Shown here one piece after another: positions 16,563 through 25,330 of a stretch of 64,000 nucleotides of DNA. The stretch comes from Clostridia bacterium. Its GTDB lineage: Bacteria; Bacillota; Clostridia; Christensenellales; QAND01. The stretch's first letter is position 1, and each line of letters begins with the position of its first letter. The notes beneath the pieces were generated by a model. The model made no database searches and was not told the origin of the DNA. It worked only from the letters and a program-made list of their open reading frames with translations. Position numbers and translations under genes: made by a program. Location of the stretch: assembly GCA_017439715.1 (NCBI GenBank), contig JAFSIR010000009.1:1-64000 (forward strand). The letters run 5' to 3'.

Positions 16563-17764
16563 AGATTTTGTATCATACGCTGGACGGCTGTGATGTGCCG
16601 ACCGGAAACCACCATTTGATGTATGCTATGATCGACGATTTTTTGTGCGCCGGTCATCAGGTGCACGTTATATTCAGCCGTCGAACGGATACGGAGCCGT
16701 ACTGGCCGCCTTTGCTGCGCGAGCGGGGCGGCTTTTCTGCGGATATCGTAAAACGTAAAACCGTAGGCAAAACCAAACTGGTGCGCCGCTTTATCGAGGA
16801 ATTCGGATATGCGCTGCGGTGTATCCCGGCGTGGCGGCGCAACAAAGAGGCTGATGTGATCTTGATCCAGTCAACACCAACGGCGGTTTTCAACGTGCTG
16901 TTTGCCAAATGGTTTGCCAAAAAGCCCATCGTGCTGAGCATTTTTGATATGTTTCCCGGCACCGCATGGCATACGGGGGCGCTACGCTCTCGATTCTTAA
17001 AGGGCGTGTTCGAACGCATGCAGCGCATCACATACCGCTGCAGCGATCTTGTAACCGCTATTTCCGAGGATATGAAACGCAAAGCCATGGCTGCCGGCGT
17101 TCCGGAACACAAGATCCGCGTGATCGTGAACTGGTATGATGATTCTGCCGTGCGCGAAGTGCCATGGGAAGAGAACCGGTTTGTGCAGGCCCAGCAGATG
17201 GAAAAGGAAAAGTTTTATGTGCAGTATGCCGGCAACATGGGCTATACGTTTGACCATGAAACATGGCTGCGTGTGGCTGATCGGCTGAGAAACCAAACGG
17301 ACATCGTGTTTCAGCTGATCGGGCACGGCAACCGAAAAGATCGGTTTGAAGCGCAGGCCAAAGACATGGGGCTGACCAATATGGTGTTTTTGCCCTGGCA
17401 GCCGCTGGAAATGATTGCGGATGTGTACAGCGCCTGTGATGTGTGCATGATCCCGCTGCCGGAAGGCGTGATCGGCAACTCGGCCCCTGGTAAAGCACCG
17501 CTGCTGATGGCGTGCGGGCGCGTGGTGATCTCCGCAGCGGATGAAGATTCGGCCTATGCGCAGATGTTCAACCAAAACGGCATCGGCGTTTGCGTGCCCT
17601 CGCGCGACGATGCGGGCCTGGCGGAAGCGATCCTGCAGCTGTATCATGACCGGGCAAAGCTGAACGCTATGGGAAAAAAGGCAAAAGCATTTTCCGAGCA
17701 AGTGTATGCAAGGCGCAATAATTCCTATAAATTTTTAGAAGCCTTTGATGAGGTGAAACGATGA
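16559..17764 (+). CDS. family 4 glycosyltransferase (WbuB-like)
   Basis: The 401-residue cytoplasmic protein has the GT-B layout. The N-terminal half includes NHHLMYAMIDDFLCAGHQVHV and a variable membrane-facing region. The C-terminal nucleotide-sugar-binding half has YAGNMGYTFDH (about residue 221) and the conserved acidic stretch SACDVCMIPLPEGVIGNSAPGK (about 293-314), ending in a TAA-type linker helix. It resembles the WbuB group that adds N-acetylated amino sugars to lipid carriers. The start is GTG, overlapping the preceding stop (GTGA). It ends in an ATGA overlap with the GT2 gene. Confidence 0.85.
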   Translation: MKILYHTLDGCDVPTGNHHLMYAMIDDFLCAGHQVHVIFSRRTDTEPYWPPLLRERGGFSADIVKRKTVGKTKLVRRFIEEFGYALRCIPAWRRNKEADVILIQSTPTAVFNVLFAKWFAKKPIVLSIFDMFPGTAWHTGALRSRFLKGVFERMQRITYRCSDLVTAISEDMKRKAMAAGVPEHKIRVIVNWYDDSAVREVPWEENRFVQAQQMEKEKFYVQYAGNMGYTFDHETWLRVADRLRNQTDIVFQLIGHGNRKDRFEAQAKDMGLTNMVFLPWQPLEMIADVYSACDVCMIPLPEGVIGNSAPGKAPLLMACGRVVISAADEDSAYAQMFNQNGIGVCVPSRDDAGLAEAILQLYHDRAKLNAMGKKAKAFSEQVYARRNNSYKFLEAFDEVKR

Positions 17765-18615
17765 ACGTTTCCGTCATCATTCCGTTTTATCAAAACAGTG
17801 AGTGGCTGCGACAGGCGCTGGACAGTGTTTTTGCGCAAACGGAGCCGCCGCAGGAAGTGATCGTTGTTAATGACGGCGCGGCAGAGGATATTGCGCCGCT
17901 TTGCCGCGCGTATCATGGCCGTGTAACGCTGATCGAGCAGCCGCACAGCGGCTGTGCGGCCGCGCGTATGAACGGCATTCGTCGGGCAAAGGGCGAGGTG
18001 CTGGCCTTTTTGGATGCGGATGACCTGTGGGAGCCTGAAAAGCTGGCCGTGCAAACAGCGCTTATGGAACAGGGCGGCTATATGTGGAGCGCAACGGCGT
18101 ATACAACATTTGGCGTTGGCCAAGCAAAAACCGTGTGCCCCTTTCAAACGCCACAGTTATGCCACCAGCTGCTGCTCGCCAGCGCGCAGATCGGCACGCC
18201 AACGGTGATGGTGCGCCGCCGGGCCTTTGCCGAAGCCCCGGCCCTTGCTTTCCCGCTGGACCAGCGCGTGGGGGAAGACACGGTGCTTTGGTGCAGGCTG
18301 GCGGCCAAATATCCGCTGGGCGTTGTGCCGCAAGCGCTTGTGAAAGTGCGCCTGCGCGGGGAGAACGCGCATTTAACGGGCAGGGCCAATATTGAGGCCC
18401 GTGCTGCGATCTGGCAAAAGATCAAAGCGGGCGATCAGGGCCTTGAGCGACCGGCCGGCTGGCGCACGCGAACGGGATATCGCCTGTGTGCGCTTTTAGA
18501 CCGCGTGTTGAAAAACAGGCGCTTGCCGCGCGTTGTGAATCGGGCGTTGTACGCGCTGCCCTATGTATTGTTCCGTTCCGATGCAAAGAAACTCAGAAAA
18601 CAACTGGCCCAATAA
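17761..18615 (+). CDS. family 2 glycosyltransferase
   Basis: The 284-residue GT-A protein starts with the typical NVSVIIPFYQNSEWLRQAL and has the nucleotide-binding VVNDGAAE (about residue 37) and the metal-binding DXD in AFLDADDLWEPEKL (about 82). It is an inverting enzyme that transfers a sugar from an NDP-donor to a lipid-linked or surface acceptor at the inner face of the membrane. Its ATG overlaps the previous stop. It is the last gene of the operon, followed directly by a terminator. No flippase or polymerase is encoded with it, so the glycan may be short or its other genes lie elsewhere. Confidence 0.9.
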   Translation: MNVSVIIPFYQNSEWLRQALDSVFAQTEPPQEVIVVNDGAAEDIAPLCRAYHGRVTLIEQPHSGCAAARMNGIRRAKGEVLAFLDADDLWEPEKLAVQTALMEQGGYMWSATAYTTFGVGQAKTVCPFQTPQLCHQLLLASAQIGTPTVMVRRRAFAEAPALAFPLDQRVGEDTVLWCRLAAKYPLGVVPQALVKVRLRGENAHLTGRANIEARAAIWQKIKAGDQGLERPAGWRTRTGYRLCALLDRVLKNRRLPRVVNRALYALPYVLFRSDAKKLRKQLAQ

Positions 18616-18643
18616 AAAAAGAGCCGTTTCGGCTCTTTTTGTT
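18616..18643. terminator. terminator of the glycan operon, also usable by the opposing gene
   Basis: GAGCCG-TTT-CGGCTC (18621-18635) flanked by A and T runs. Confidence 0.85.
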
Positions 18644-19162
18644 TTATGAGCGCAGCAAGGTGCGCATAGCTTTATGGTTCGGCAGCACAGAAGCAACAAG
18701 CGCGTGAAAGCCCGGCCCATGATTTTTATGGCGGATATGCGCCAACTCGTGCACCACCACGTAATCAATGGCGTCTTCAGGATACTGCATTAAATATAAC
18801 GAAAAACAAAGCCTGTTTTTCGCGCTGCAGGAGCCGAACCGCGTTCTGGCAGTGGTGATGCGGATGCCGGTGGGATACAGTTGCATGCGCTCGGCATAAT
18901 AAGCAACGCGCTCGGGCAGCACTTTTTTGGCCAGCTGCTTTAACGCATCTGTTTCTGCCGGCGTAGGATCCGGGCGGGCCGCCCGCGCCGCTGCCTGCTT
19001 TGCCAATTGCGTTTCTATCCACGCCTGCTTGTCTTTTACAAACGCATCCAGCGCCTGTTTGGAGGCGCGTTTTGGGGCGCGAAGGATCACCCGGCCTGTG
19101 CGGGTCACCTCAAGCACCGTGGTTTTTCGGTTTGACCGGATCAGTTCGATTTTTGTTTCCAT
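18644..19162 (-). CDS. YgjP-type (DUF45) zinc metallopeptidase-like protein
   Basis: The 172-residue protein carries the zinc motif HELAHIRHKNHGPGFH (about residue 140-155), the signature of the YgjP/DUF45 group, and the preceding conserved TTARTRFGSCSAKNRLCFS stretch. The ATG at 19160-19162 is used because the family begins with the METKIELIRSNRKTT strand; the longer open frame upstream runs through the promoter of the divergent gene. The family is usually annotated as a metal-dependent hydrolase; a nucleotide substrate has been proposed for some members, so the peptidase label is provisional. Confidence 0.85.
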   Translation of the reverse strand: METKIELIRSNRKTTVLEVTRTGRVILRAPKRASKQALDAFVKDKQAWIETQLAKQAAARAARPDPTPAETDALKQLAKKVLPERVAYYAERMQLYPTGIRITTARTRFGSCSAKNRLCFSLYLMQYPEDAIDYVVVHELAHIRHKNHGPGFHALVASVLPNHKAMRTLLRS

Positions 19163-19190
19163 ATAAAAAGTATACCGCGGGAAAGAAGCG

Positions 19191-19219
19191 TTGAAAAGAA
19201 AAAAACCGCATGCTAATAT
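19191..19219 (+). promoter_or_regulatory. promoter of the serine hydrolase gene
   Basis: TTGAAA (19191-19196), 17-nt spacer, TAATAT (19214-19219); the start codon is 25 nt further on. Confidence 0.7.
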
Positions 19220-19244
19220 AAGTACCAAACAAGGAGGCTGTATC

Positions 19245-20780
19245 ATGGACCGTTCAATCGTTTGTAAGCTTGACCAAATGTTTTCCCGTTGGCAGGATGG
19301 GGTGTGCCCCGGCGGGCAGATCCGCATCAATCAGCATGGCCAGTCGGTGTACAAGCGCAATTTTGGCTATGCCAGCGTGGAAAACAAACTGCCTGTAACG
19401 GATGAAACGGTGTTCCATGTAGCGTCCGTGTCCAAACAGTTTACGGTTGCGGCGCTGATGCTGCTGGTGGAAAAAGGCCTGGTGTCTCTAGATGCGGACA
19501 TCAGAACATACTTGACAGATCTGGTCCTGTTCAAAGAACCGGTCACGGTGCGCCAGCTGTGCAACAACGTGTCCGGCGTGCGCGATTTGTGGACGTTGCT
19601 GCAGCTGCGCGGCGTACGCATTGACGACACGATCACCATGGAAGACGCGGTGCAGATCATTCGGCGCCAAAAAGCGCTGAATTTTGAGCCGCAAAGCCGA
19701 TATGTATATTCCAATGCAAACTTTGTGCTGATCGCCTGCATCGTTGAACGCATCAGCGGCATGAGCCTGGGCGCGTTTTTAAAGCAAAATATTTTTGATC
19801 CCCTTGGCATGGCGCACACCTGCGTGCGTGAAAAATATTGGCAGCGCATTGATAATCGGGCGCAATCCTATCACGATAATGGGGAAACCTATCAATATGC
19901 GGTGCTCAATTTCGGCGCCTACGGGGCCACCTCTTTGCATACCACGGCAGAGGACCTGCTTTTGTGGCTGCGTGAGTATCACACGCCCACGGTATTAAAA
20001 CAGGAAAGCTTTGATTTTATGCAGGCGCGGCCGCTGCTCTCTTCGGGGGAAACTTCTGAATACGCCGGTGGCTTGCGTGTGCAGTATTTCGGCGGGCACC
20101 GCGTTACGTTCCACAGCGGTGTAGACGCTGCGTTCCGCGCTGTTGTGATGCATATTGACGATTTGGATTATGATATTGTAGGCCTGAGCAACACACAGAA
20201 CACGGTGCCGCTGGTTTCGCTCACGGAGATCGCCAAATGCCTTTGCGGGGAAAAGGAAACGGAAAAACCGGTGTATCCCGCCCGGAAAGCGGAGGAAACG
20301 GTAGGCTTCTATTACACGGAAACGCCTGATCCGACAGCGTGGGAAGTGATCGAAGAGGGCCAACTGCGTGATATGTATGATCCGATGCCCCTTGTTTGGG
20401 AAGGCGAGCGGCTGCGTGTTGGCCGCCTGAACCAGTATTTGACGGTGGCGCCCCGCCCGGCCATGGAAGTGGAAGGTGCCGTTACATTCCTGACCAAAGC
20501 AGATGAATCGCCCTTGCCGGCCGGCACAGCCGAGTACGCAGGCAAGTACACGAGCGAAGAACTGGCAACGGAGTACGAGGTTGTGTTTGAAGATGGGCGG
20601 CTGTATCTGAACCATTTCCGCAAAGGAAACGAGCGGCTGTATCCGCTGCGGGAAGACACGTTTATCGGCGGTGTGTATCCGTGTATGGTCGTCAAATTCC
20701 TGCGCGATGATCTTGGTGCGGTGAACGGGCTTTCGATCAGCACGGCGCGGCTGTTTGATGTTTGCCTCACGAAAGCATAA
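19245..20780 (+). CDS. beta-lactamase-family serine hydrolase
   Basis: The 511-residue protein has the three active-site elements of class C beta-lactamase-like enzymes: SVSK (Ser nucleophile, about residue 60), the tyrosine motif YSNAN (about 154) and HSG (about 288). A C-terminal lipocalin-like beta-rich part (about 345-510) is common in D-aminopeptidase and esterase members. No signal peptide is present, so it is probably cytoplasmic, which argues against an antibiotic-resistance role. AAGGAGG precedes the ATG at 19245; the frame's earlier ATG overlaps the promoter. Substrate unknown; esterase or D-peptidase activity are the usual alternatives. Confidence 0.85.
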   Translation: MDRSIVCKLDQMFSRWQDGVCPGGQIRINQHGQSVYKRNFGYASVENKLPVTDETVFHVASVSKQFTVAALMLLVEKGLVSLDADIRTYLTDLVLFKEPVTVRQLCNNVSGVRDLWTLLQLRGVRIDDTITMEDAVQIIRRQKALNFEPQSRYVYSNANFVLIACIVERISGMSLGAFLKQNIFDPLGMAHTCVREKYWQRIDNRAQSYHDNGETYQYAVLNFGAYGATSLHTTAEDLLLWLREYHTPTVLKQESFDFMQARPLLSSGETSEYAGGLRVQYFGGHRVTFHSGVDAAFRAVVMHIDDLDYDIVGLSNTQNTVPLVSLTEIAKCLCGEKETEKPVYPARKAEETVGFYYTETPDPTAWEVIEEGQLRDMYDPMPLVWEGERLRVGRLNQYLTVAPRPAMEVEGAVTFLTKADESPLPAGTAEYAGKYTSEELATEYEVVFEDGRLYLNHFRKGNERLYPLREDTFIGGVYPCMVVKFLRDDLGAVNGLSISTARLFDVCLTKA

Positions 20781-20810
20781 AATTGGGCTTGTAGGTTTTG
20801 GAAAAAATGG

Positions 20811-20816
20811 TATAAT
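20811..20816 (+). promoter_or_regulatory. -10 box of the riboswitch transcript
   Basis: Consensus TATAAT. The best upstream partner (TTGTAG, 20789-20794, 16-nt spacer) is weak. Transcription would begin about 15 nt before the aptamer. Confidence 0.6.
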
Positions 20817-20838
20817 AATAGCGTTGAATACGTCCTTA

Positions 20839-20974
20839 ATACTTGAGGGAGTAGTTGGCGCATAGGAATATGCGGTTCAAGTCAACATGCATGGCGTTTC
20901 GCCTGGCTTGGATGAAATAACCAGACTCATGTATAGCAGAAGCTTTGCGATACTATACAAGAGTCTTTTGTTTT
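20839..20974 (+). ncRNA. yybP-ykoY (Mn2+) riboswitch with terminator
   Basis: The hallmark GGGAGTAG loop (20847-20854) and the later TCAACAT (20882-20888) fit the yybP-ykoY aptamer, known to bind Mn2+. The inner stems CGCAT/ATGCG (P2) and GGCG/CGCC are visible. The closing helix is atacttgag (20839-20847) with ctcatgtat (20926-20934). This same 3' arm is the 5' half of an intrinsic terminator (GACTC..GTATAG with CTATAC..GAGTC, 20924-20965, then TTTTGTTTT). The two structures exclude each other, so metal binding should stop termination and switch the downstream ATPase on. Confidence 0.85.
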
Positions 20975-21005
20975 ATAGGACAGATTTTCAGAAAGGTGGA
21001 AGCTT

Positions 21006-23636
21006 ATGAAATTCTATGATGCAAGCACAGAAGCCGTTATGGCTGAAGTCGGCAGCGGAGCAAGCGGGTTAACAGCCGCCGAAGCCGCCAGCCGGCAGGA
21101 GAAAAGCGGCAAGAACAAGCTCAAGGAAGCCAAGAAAGCATCGCTGTTTGCCCGGTTTATGGCGCAGATGGCTGACCCGATGATCATCATCCTGATCGCC
21201 GCAGCGGTGGTTTCCGGCATTACGGCGATCTACACCAAAGAGAGCTTTACCGATGTGATCATCATCATGGCTGTGGTCCTGATTAACGCCATTTTGGGCG
21301 TGGTGCAGGAAAGCAAGGCGGAGAAAGCGATCGAGGCGCTGCAAAAAATGGCAGCGGCAACATCCAAAGTGATTCGCGATGGGCATATCCAGGTGATCAA
21401 GAGCGAAGACATCGTGGTGGGTGATATCGTGATCCTCGAAGCGGGCGATGCGGTGCCGGCCGATGGCCGTATCATTGAATGCGCCAGCATGAAAGTGGAA
21501 GAAGCGGCGTTGACGGGCGAAAGCGTGCCGGTCACCAAAACCGTGGAACCTCTTGGGGAAGACGGCGCCGATGTGCCGCTGGGCGACCGCACGAACATGG
21601 TATACATGGGGTCCACCGTTGTGTACGGGCGCGGCCAGGTTGTGATCACCGGCATTGGAATGGACACTGAAATGGGCAAGATCGCCGATGCGCTGGCGCA
21701 GGCCGAAGAAGGCAAAACGCCGCTGCAGATCAAACTGGCGCAGCTGAGCAAAACGCTGAGCTTCCTGGTTATCGGCATCTGCGTGTTCATTTTTGGATTC
21801 AGCCTGCTGCGGGCCGGTTCTTTGAGCGGCACCGTTGTGCTGGATACGTTCATGGTTGCCGTGTCGTTGGCAGTAGCGGCCATTCCGGAAGGTTTGGCAG
21901 CTGTTGTGACCATCGTGCTTTCCATCGGCGTTACCAATATGTCCAAGCGAAACGCCATTATCCGCCGCCTCACCGCGGTAGAAACCCTTGGCTGTGCGCA
22001 GATTATCTGTTCGGATAAAACCGGCACGCTGACGCAGAACAAGATGACGGTCGTTGAGCATTACGGTGACGATGAAAAACTGCTGGCCATGGCCATGGCG
22101 CTGTGTTCCGATGCAGAACTTGACGAGAATAACGAAGCAACGGGCGAACCGACGGAATGCGCGCTGGTAAACTATGCGTATAAACTCGGCCTGTCCAAAA
22201 ACGATCTTAAAACGCAGGCGCCCCGCGTGGGCGAAGCGCCGTTTGACAGTATGCGCAAGATGATGAGCACCGTGCATCAAACGAATGAAGGCGTCGTGCA
22301 GTACACCAAAGGCGCGATGGACGAAGTGCTTAAATGCTGTGTCGGTGCTTGGCGTAACGGCCAGATCGTGCCGTTGACGGATGAGATCCGCGCGGAGATC
22401 GAGCGTGAAAACAAAGCGCTGGCCGATCAGGCGCTGCGCGTGCTGAGTGCTGCGATGCGCACGCATCAGGCTGTGCCGGAAGATTGCTCGCCCGCTGCGC
22501 TGGAGCAGCAGCTGATCTTTATCGGCCTGACCGGTATGATTGACCCCATCCGTGTGGAAGTGAAAGACGCGATTAAGGAATGTGAAAGCGCCGGCATCCG
22601 CGCCATCATGATCACGGGCGACCATCGCGATACGGCGATCGCAATCGCTTCCCAGCTTGGCATTATCACCGATCCGTCCCAGGCCATCACAGGCGCTGAG
22701 CTTGACAAGATCAGCGATGAAGAACTGGAGCAAACGATCGGCTGTTACGGCGTGTATGCCCGCGTTCAGCCGGAGCATAAGGTACGCATTGTAAATGCTT
22801 GGCGCAAACGCGGCAATATCACGGCCATGACGGGTGACGGCGTGAATGACGCACCGAGCATCAAAAACGCCGATATCGGCGTTGGCATGGGCATCACCGG
22901 CACGGATGTTACCAAAAACGTGGCGGATATGGTGCTGGCAGACGATAACTTTGCTACCATCGTCGGCGCGGTGGAAGAAGGCCGCCGGATCTATGACAAT
23001 ATCCGCAAAGCCATCCAGTTCCTGCTTGGCTCCAATATGAGCGAAGTGCTGAGCATTTTCACCGCAACGATCCTTGGGTTTACCATCCTCAAACCCGTGC
23101 ATTTGCTGTGGATCAACCTGATTACGGACTCGTTCCCGGCACTGGCGCTGGGCATGGAAAAAGGCGAGCCCGGTTTAATGCGCCGCAAACCGCGCCCGGC
23201 AAACGAAGGCATTTTTGCAAATGGCCTGGGGTTTGACGTAGCGTATCAGGGCTTGCTGATCACGCTTCTCACATTGGCGGCTTACTTTATCGGGCATTAT
23301 ATTGAGTCCGGAGTATGGGAGATCGCCAACAGTGCAGATGGCATGACCATGGCGTTTTTAACCATGAGCATGGCAGAGATCTTCCATGGCTTCAACATGC
23401 GCAGCCAGCGCGGCAGCATCTTTAAGCTGCACAGCCACAACAAAGCGCTCTGGGGCGCGGCCCTGTTCAGCTTCATTGCTACGGTTCTGGTTATCTATGT
23501 GCCGTTCCTGTCCACGGCGTTTGGCTTTGAGCACATCAGCCTGCTGGAATACGGGGTGGCCATTGTACTGGCGCTTCTCATTGTTCCGATCGTGGAAGTG
23601 ACAAAAATGGTTCAACGTAAGATCGGCAAAAAATAA
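21006..23636 (+). CDS. P2-type cation-transporting ATPase (Ca2+/Mn2+ exporter)
   Basis: The 876-residue protein is a full P-type ATPase. It has an N-terminal cation-ATPase domain, the actuator motif TGES (about residue 170), the membrane motif IPEGLAA in helix 4, the phosphorylated Asp in DKTGTLTQNKM (about 337), the hinge MTGDGVNDAPS (about 607) and helix 6 NLITDSFPALALGME. The pattern is that of the SERCA/PMCA group, which moves Ca2+ and, in several Gram-positives, Mn2+ out of the cytoplasm. Control by the Mn2+ leader directly upstream argues for Mn2+ efflux as a main job (inference). GAAAGGTGG precedes the ATG. Confidence 0.93.
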   Translation: MKFYDASTEAVMAEVGSGASGLTAAEAASRQEKSGKNKLKEAKKASLFARFMAQMADPMIIILIAAAVVSGITAIYTKESFTDVIIIMAVVLINAILGVVQESKAEKAIEALQKMAAATSKVIRDGHIQVIKSEDIVVGDIVILEAGDAVPADGRIIECASMKVEEAALTGESVPVTKTVEPLGEDGADVPLGDRTNMVYMGSTVVYGRGQVVITGIGMDTEMGKIADALAQAEEGKTPLQIKLAQLSKTLSFLVIGICVFIFGFSLLRAGSLSGTVVLDTFMVAVSLAVAAIPEGLAAVVTIVLSIGVTNMSKRNAIIRRLTAVETLGCAQIICSDKTGTLTQNKMTVVEHYGDDEKLLAMAMALCSDAELDENNEATGEPTECALVNYAYKLGLSKNDLKTQAPRVGEAPFDSMRKMMSTVHQTNEGVVQYTKGAMDEVLKCCVGAWRNGQIVPLTDEIRAEIERENKALADQALRVLSAAMRTHQAVPEDCSPAALEQQLIFIGLTGMIDPIRVEVKDAIKECESAGIRAIMITGDHRDTAIAIASQLGIITDPSQAITGAELDKISDEELEQTIGCYGVYARVQPEHKVRIVNAWRKRGNITAMTGDGVNDAPSIKNADIGVGMGITGTDVTKNVADMVLADDNFATIVGAVEEGRRIYDNIRKAIQFLLGSNMSEVLSIFTATILGFTILKPVHLLWINLITDSFPALALGMEKGEPGLMRRKPRPANEGIFANGLGFDVAYQGLLITLLTLAAYFIGHYIESGVWEIANSADGMTMAFLTMSMAEIFHGFNMRSQRGSIFKLHSHNKALWGAALFSFIATVLVIYVPFLSTAFGFEHISLLEYGVAIVLALLIVPIVEVTKMVQRKIGKK

Positions 23637-23645
23637 CAAAAAAAT

Positions 23646-23679
23646 AAAAAGGGGTGCAGCCTTGCACCCCTCTTTTTTT
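23646..23679. terminator. bidirectional terminator between the ATPase and ridA
   Basis: GGGGTGCA (23651-23658) and TGCACCCC (23663-23670) flanked by A-rich and T-rich tracts. Confidence 0.9.
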
Positions 23680-24049
23680 ATTTAACGGCGATACATTCGA
23701 TCTCAACCAGCCCGGCACGCGGCAGCTTTGCCACCTGCACACAAGCGCGGGCCGGATACGGCGCGCTGAAAAAGCGGGCATAAATCTCATTCACCTGGGC
23801 AAAATCGTCCATGCTCTGCAGGAACACCGTTGTTTTCACAACGTTTTCAAAGCCCATGCCTGCCTGTTCAAGGATAGCGCCAAGGTTTTGCAGGGATTGT
23901 TCTGCCTGCGCAGCCACGCCTTCGGGCATGTTGCCGGCAGCGTCTGCGCCGAGCTGACCGGACACATACAAAGTATTGCCGGCAAGAACAGCTTGGGAAT
24001 ACGGGCCGATGGCGGCGGGTGCTCTATCGGTATGGATCGGTTGGTTCAT
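23678..24049 (-). CDS. ridA: RidA-family enamine/imine deaminase
   Basis: The 123-residue protein matches RidA in length and motifs: AIGPYSQAVLAGNTLYVSGQLG near the start, VVKTTVFLQSMDDFAQVN and the substrate-binding Arg in YPARACVQVAKLPR (about residue 101). RidA hydrolyses reactive 2-aminoacrylate released by PLP enzymes, protecting cytoplasmic targets. Its ATG overlaps the tadA stop (ATGA). It is last in a three-gene minus-strand unit. Confidence 0.93.
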   Translation of the reverse strand: MNQPIHTDRAPAAIGPYSQAVLAGNTLYVSGQLGADAAGNMPEGVAAQAEQSLQNLGAILEQAGMGFENVVKTTVFLQSMDDFAQVNEIYARFFSAPYPARACVQVAKLPRAGLVEIECIAVK

Positions 24050-24504
24050 GATTTTTGCCTCCTGTTTTTAAAAAAGTTTCTCAGTATATCCGAGCATTTG
24101 GTTTCAAGTACGCCGCCGGTCACCTTGCATCGGTGATTGAACCGAGGATCGCGGGGCAGATCGTGCAGCGTGCCGCAGCAGCCTGCTTTGGGGTCATACG
24201 CGCCGAATACGATCTCATCGATCCGGGCGTTGATCGCAGCACCAGCACACATGGGGCAAGGCTCCAGCGTTACATACAAAGTGCATCCGCTCAACCGCCA
24301 GCCTCCCAGTTTTTTGGCGGCCCGTTGCATTGCTAAAAGCTCTGCATGGGCGGTAGGGTCATGTGCGCTTTCGCGCAGGTTATGCCCCCGGGCGATGATG
24401 CGCCCCTGGTGCACGACCACAGCGCCAACAGGCACTTCACCCTTTTTGGCAGCAACGGCGGCCTGCGCCAGCGCTTTTTTCATATAGCGTTCTTGTTCAG
24501 TCAT
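24046..24504 (-). CDS. tadA: tRNA adenosine(34) deaminase
   Basis: The 152-residue zinc enzyme has the deaminase core HAE (TAHAELLAM, about residue 52) and PCPMCAGA (about 82), spaced as in TadA, and the C-terminal tRNA-contacting helix. It converts A34 to inosine in tRNA-Arg(ACG), an essential reaction. Length is normal. It overlaps the Gx-transporter gene by 8 nt and ridA by 4 nt. Cytosine or guanine deaminase is less likely because of the FGAYDPKAGCCGTLHDL stretch typical of TadA. Confidence 0.93.
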   Translation of the reverse strand: MTEQERYMKKALAQAAVAAKKGEVPVGAVVVHQGRIIARGHNLRESAHDPTAHAELLAMQRAAKKLGGWRLSGCTLYVTLEPCPMCAGAAINARIDEIVFGAYDPKAGCCGTLHDLPRDPRFNHRCKVTGGVLETKCSDILRNFFKNRRQKS

Positions 24505-25030
24505 GGGTCAGGCCTCCCGTTTTCAGCGCCCGATCGATCATTTTATGCAGGGCGGCAATAAGCAGCCCTGTCGGAACGGCGCAAAGCCAAAGCCAGGGCA
24601 GATATCCAAACAGGGCTGTGGTGTGCGTGACCAGCACGGCAACCATCACCTGCGCGGTGTTATGCGCCAGCGCCCCGGCAATGCTGATAAAAAACACAGA
24701 CATTTGCAGCTTTTTCAGTAGGGCCATGGCAAGCAGCGAAAGAATCGCCCCGGCCAATGCATAGAAAAAACCTGTTACAGAGCCGGTGATCAGCATCACA
24801 ATCAGGCAGCGCACAACGCCAACGCACAGCCCGTCGCGCAGGGAATACTGCATCAGCGCAAACAGCGAGAAAACGTTGGCCAGCCCCAGCTTGACCCCGG
24901 GCAATGCGGGAACAAGCGGCGGCAGCAGGCTTTCCAGCGTGTGCACAGCAACCGACAACCCTGCCAAAAGCGCCAACAATGTAAGCCGCTTTACAGGCCG
25001 CGGCCGCACTGAGAAAGATGATCTGATCAT
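24497..25030 (-). CDS. Gx transporter family membrane protein
   Basis: The 177-residue hydrophobic protein has five or six membrane segments and begins with a basic stretch before KRLTLLALLAGLSVAVHTLE. It fits the family annotated as Gx transporter or heptaprenyl diphosphate synthase component I, an ECF-S-like membrane fold (PALPGVKLGLANVFSLFAL is characteristic). In many Firmicutes this gene sits next to NusG-domain-II and FMN-binding proteins; both are encoded in this window, but 36 kb away (60.8-61.8 kb). The true start may be a few codons inside. Function unproven; small-molecule or quinone-precursor transport has been suggested. Confidence 0.7.
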   Translation of the reverse strand: MIRSSFSVRPRPVKRLTLLALLAGLSVAVHTLESLLPPLVPALPGVKLGLANVFSLFALMQYSLRDGLCVGVVRCLIVMLITGSVTGFFYALAGAILSLLAMALLKKLQMSVFFISIAGALAHNTAQVMVAVLVTHTTALFGYLPWLWLCAVPTGLLIAALHKMIDRALKTGGLTHD

Positions 25031-25078
25031 GGAATCACTTTATCATATATTTTTATTCACTTCAATCAAACTTACCCC

Positions 25079-25107
25079 TTTACAAACGCATTCAAGTGTG
25101 TTATTAT
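25079..25107 (+). promoter_or_regulatory. promoter of tRNA-Ala
   Basis: TTTACA (25079-25084), 17-nt spacer, TATTAT (25102-25107), placing the start a few bases before the mature tRNA. Confidence 0.7.
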
Positions 25108-25119
25108 TTTTTTCGTTCC

Positions 25120-25195
25120 GGGGGCGTAGCTCAACTGGTAGAGCGCTTGAATGGCATTCAAGAGGTAAGGGGTTCGACCCCCCTCGTCTCCACCA
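25120..25195 (+). tRNA. tRNA-Ala (anticodon GGC)
   Basis: A 76-nt cloverleaf with acceptor GGGGGCG/CGTCTCC (two G-U pairs), D-arm GCTC..GAGC, anticodon stem CTTGA/TCAAG with loop ATGGCAT (anticodon GGC, reads GCC), T-arm GGGGTTCGACCCC and an encoded CCA end. Confidence 0.95.
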
Positions 25196-25197
25196 CA

Positions 25198-25231
25198 GAA
25201 AGGCAAGCAATGATGCTTGCCTTTCTTTTTT
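25198..25231 (+). terminator. terminator after tRNA-Ala
   Basis: GAAAGGCAAGCA-ATGA-TGCTTGCCTTTC followed by six T. Confidence 0.92.
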
Positions 25232-25278
25232 GTTCCGCAGCGCGGCGGCCTGAGCCCCTAAAAATTTTTCCGTATATA

Positions 25279-25307
25279 TTGACACTGCCAAAGTAAAGTG
25301 CTATCAT
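25279..25307 (+). promoter_or_regulatory. promoter of the T-box operon
   Basis: TTGACA (25279-25284), exactly 17 nt, TATCAT (25302-25307). The leader starts about 15-20 nt before stem I of the T-box. Confidence 0.8.
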
Positions 25308-25330
25308 CCCAAATAACATAATAATACTAA

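Noticed and set aside
21069-23102. Open frame of 677 codons antisense to the P-type ATPase
   Set aside because: Rich in His, Ala, Arg and Gln as expected for a shadow frame; no domain is recognisable, and the plus-strand ATPase is unambiguous.
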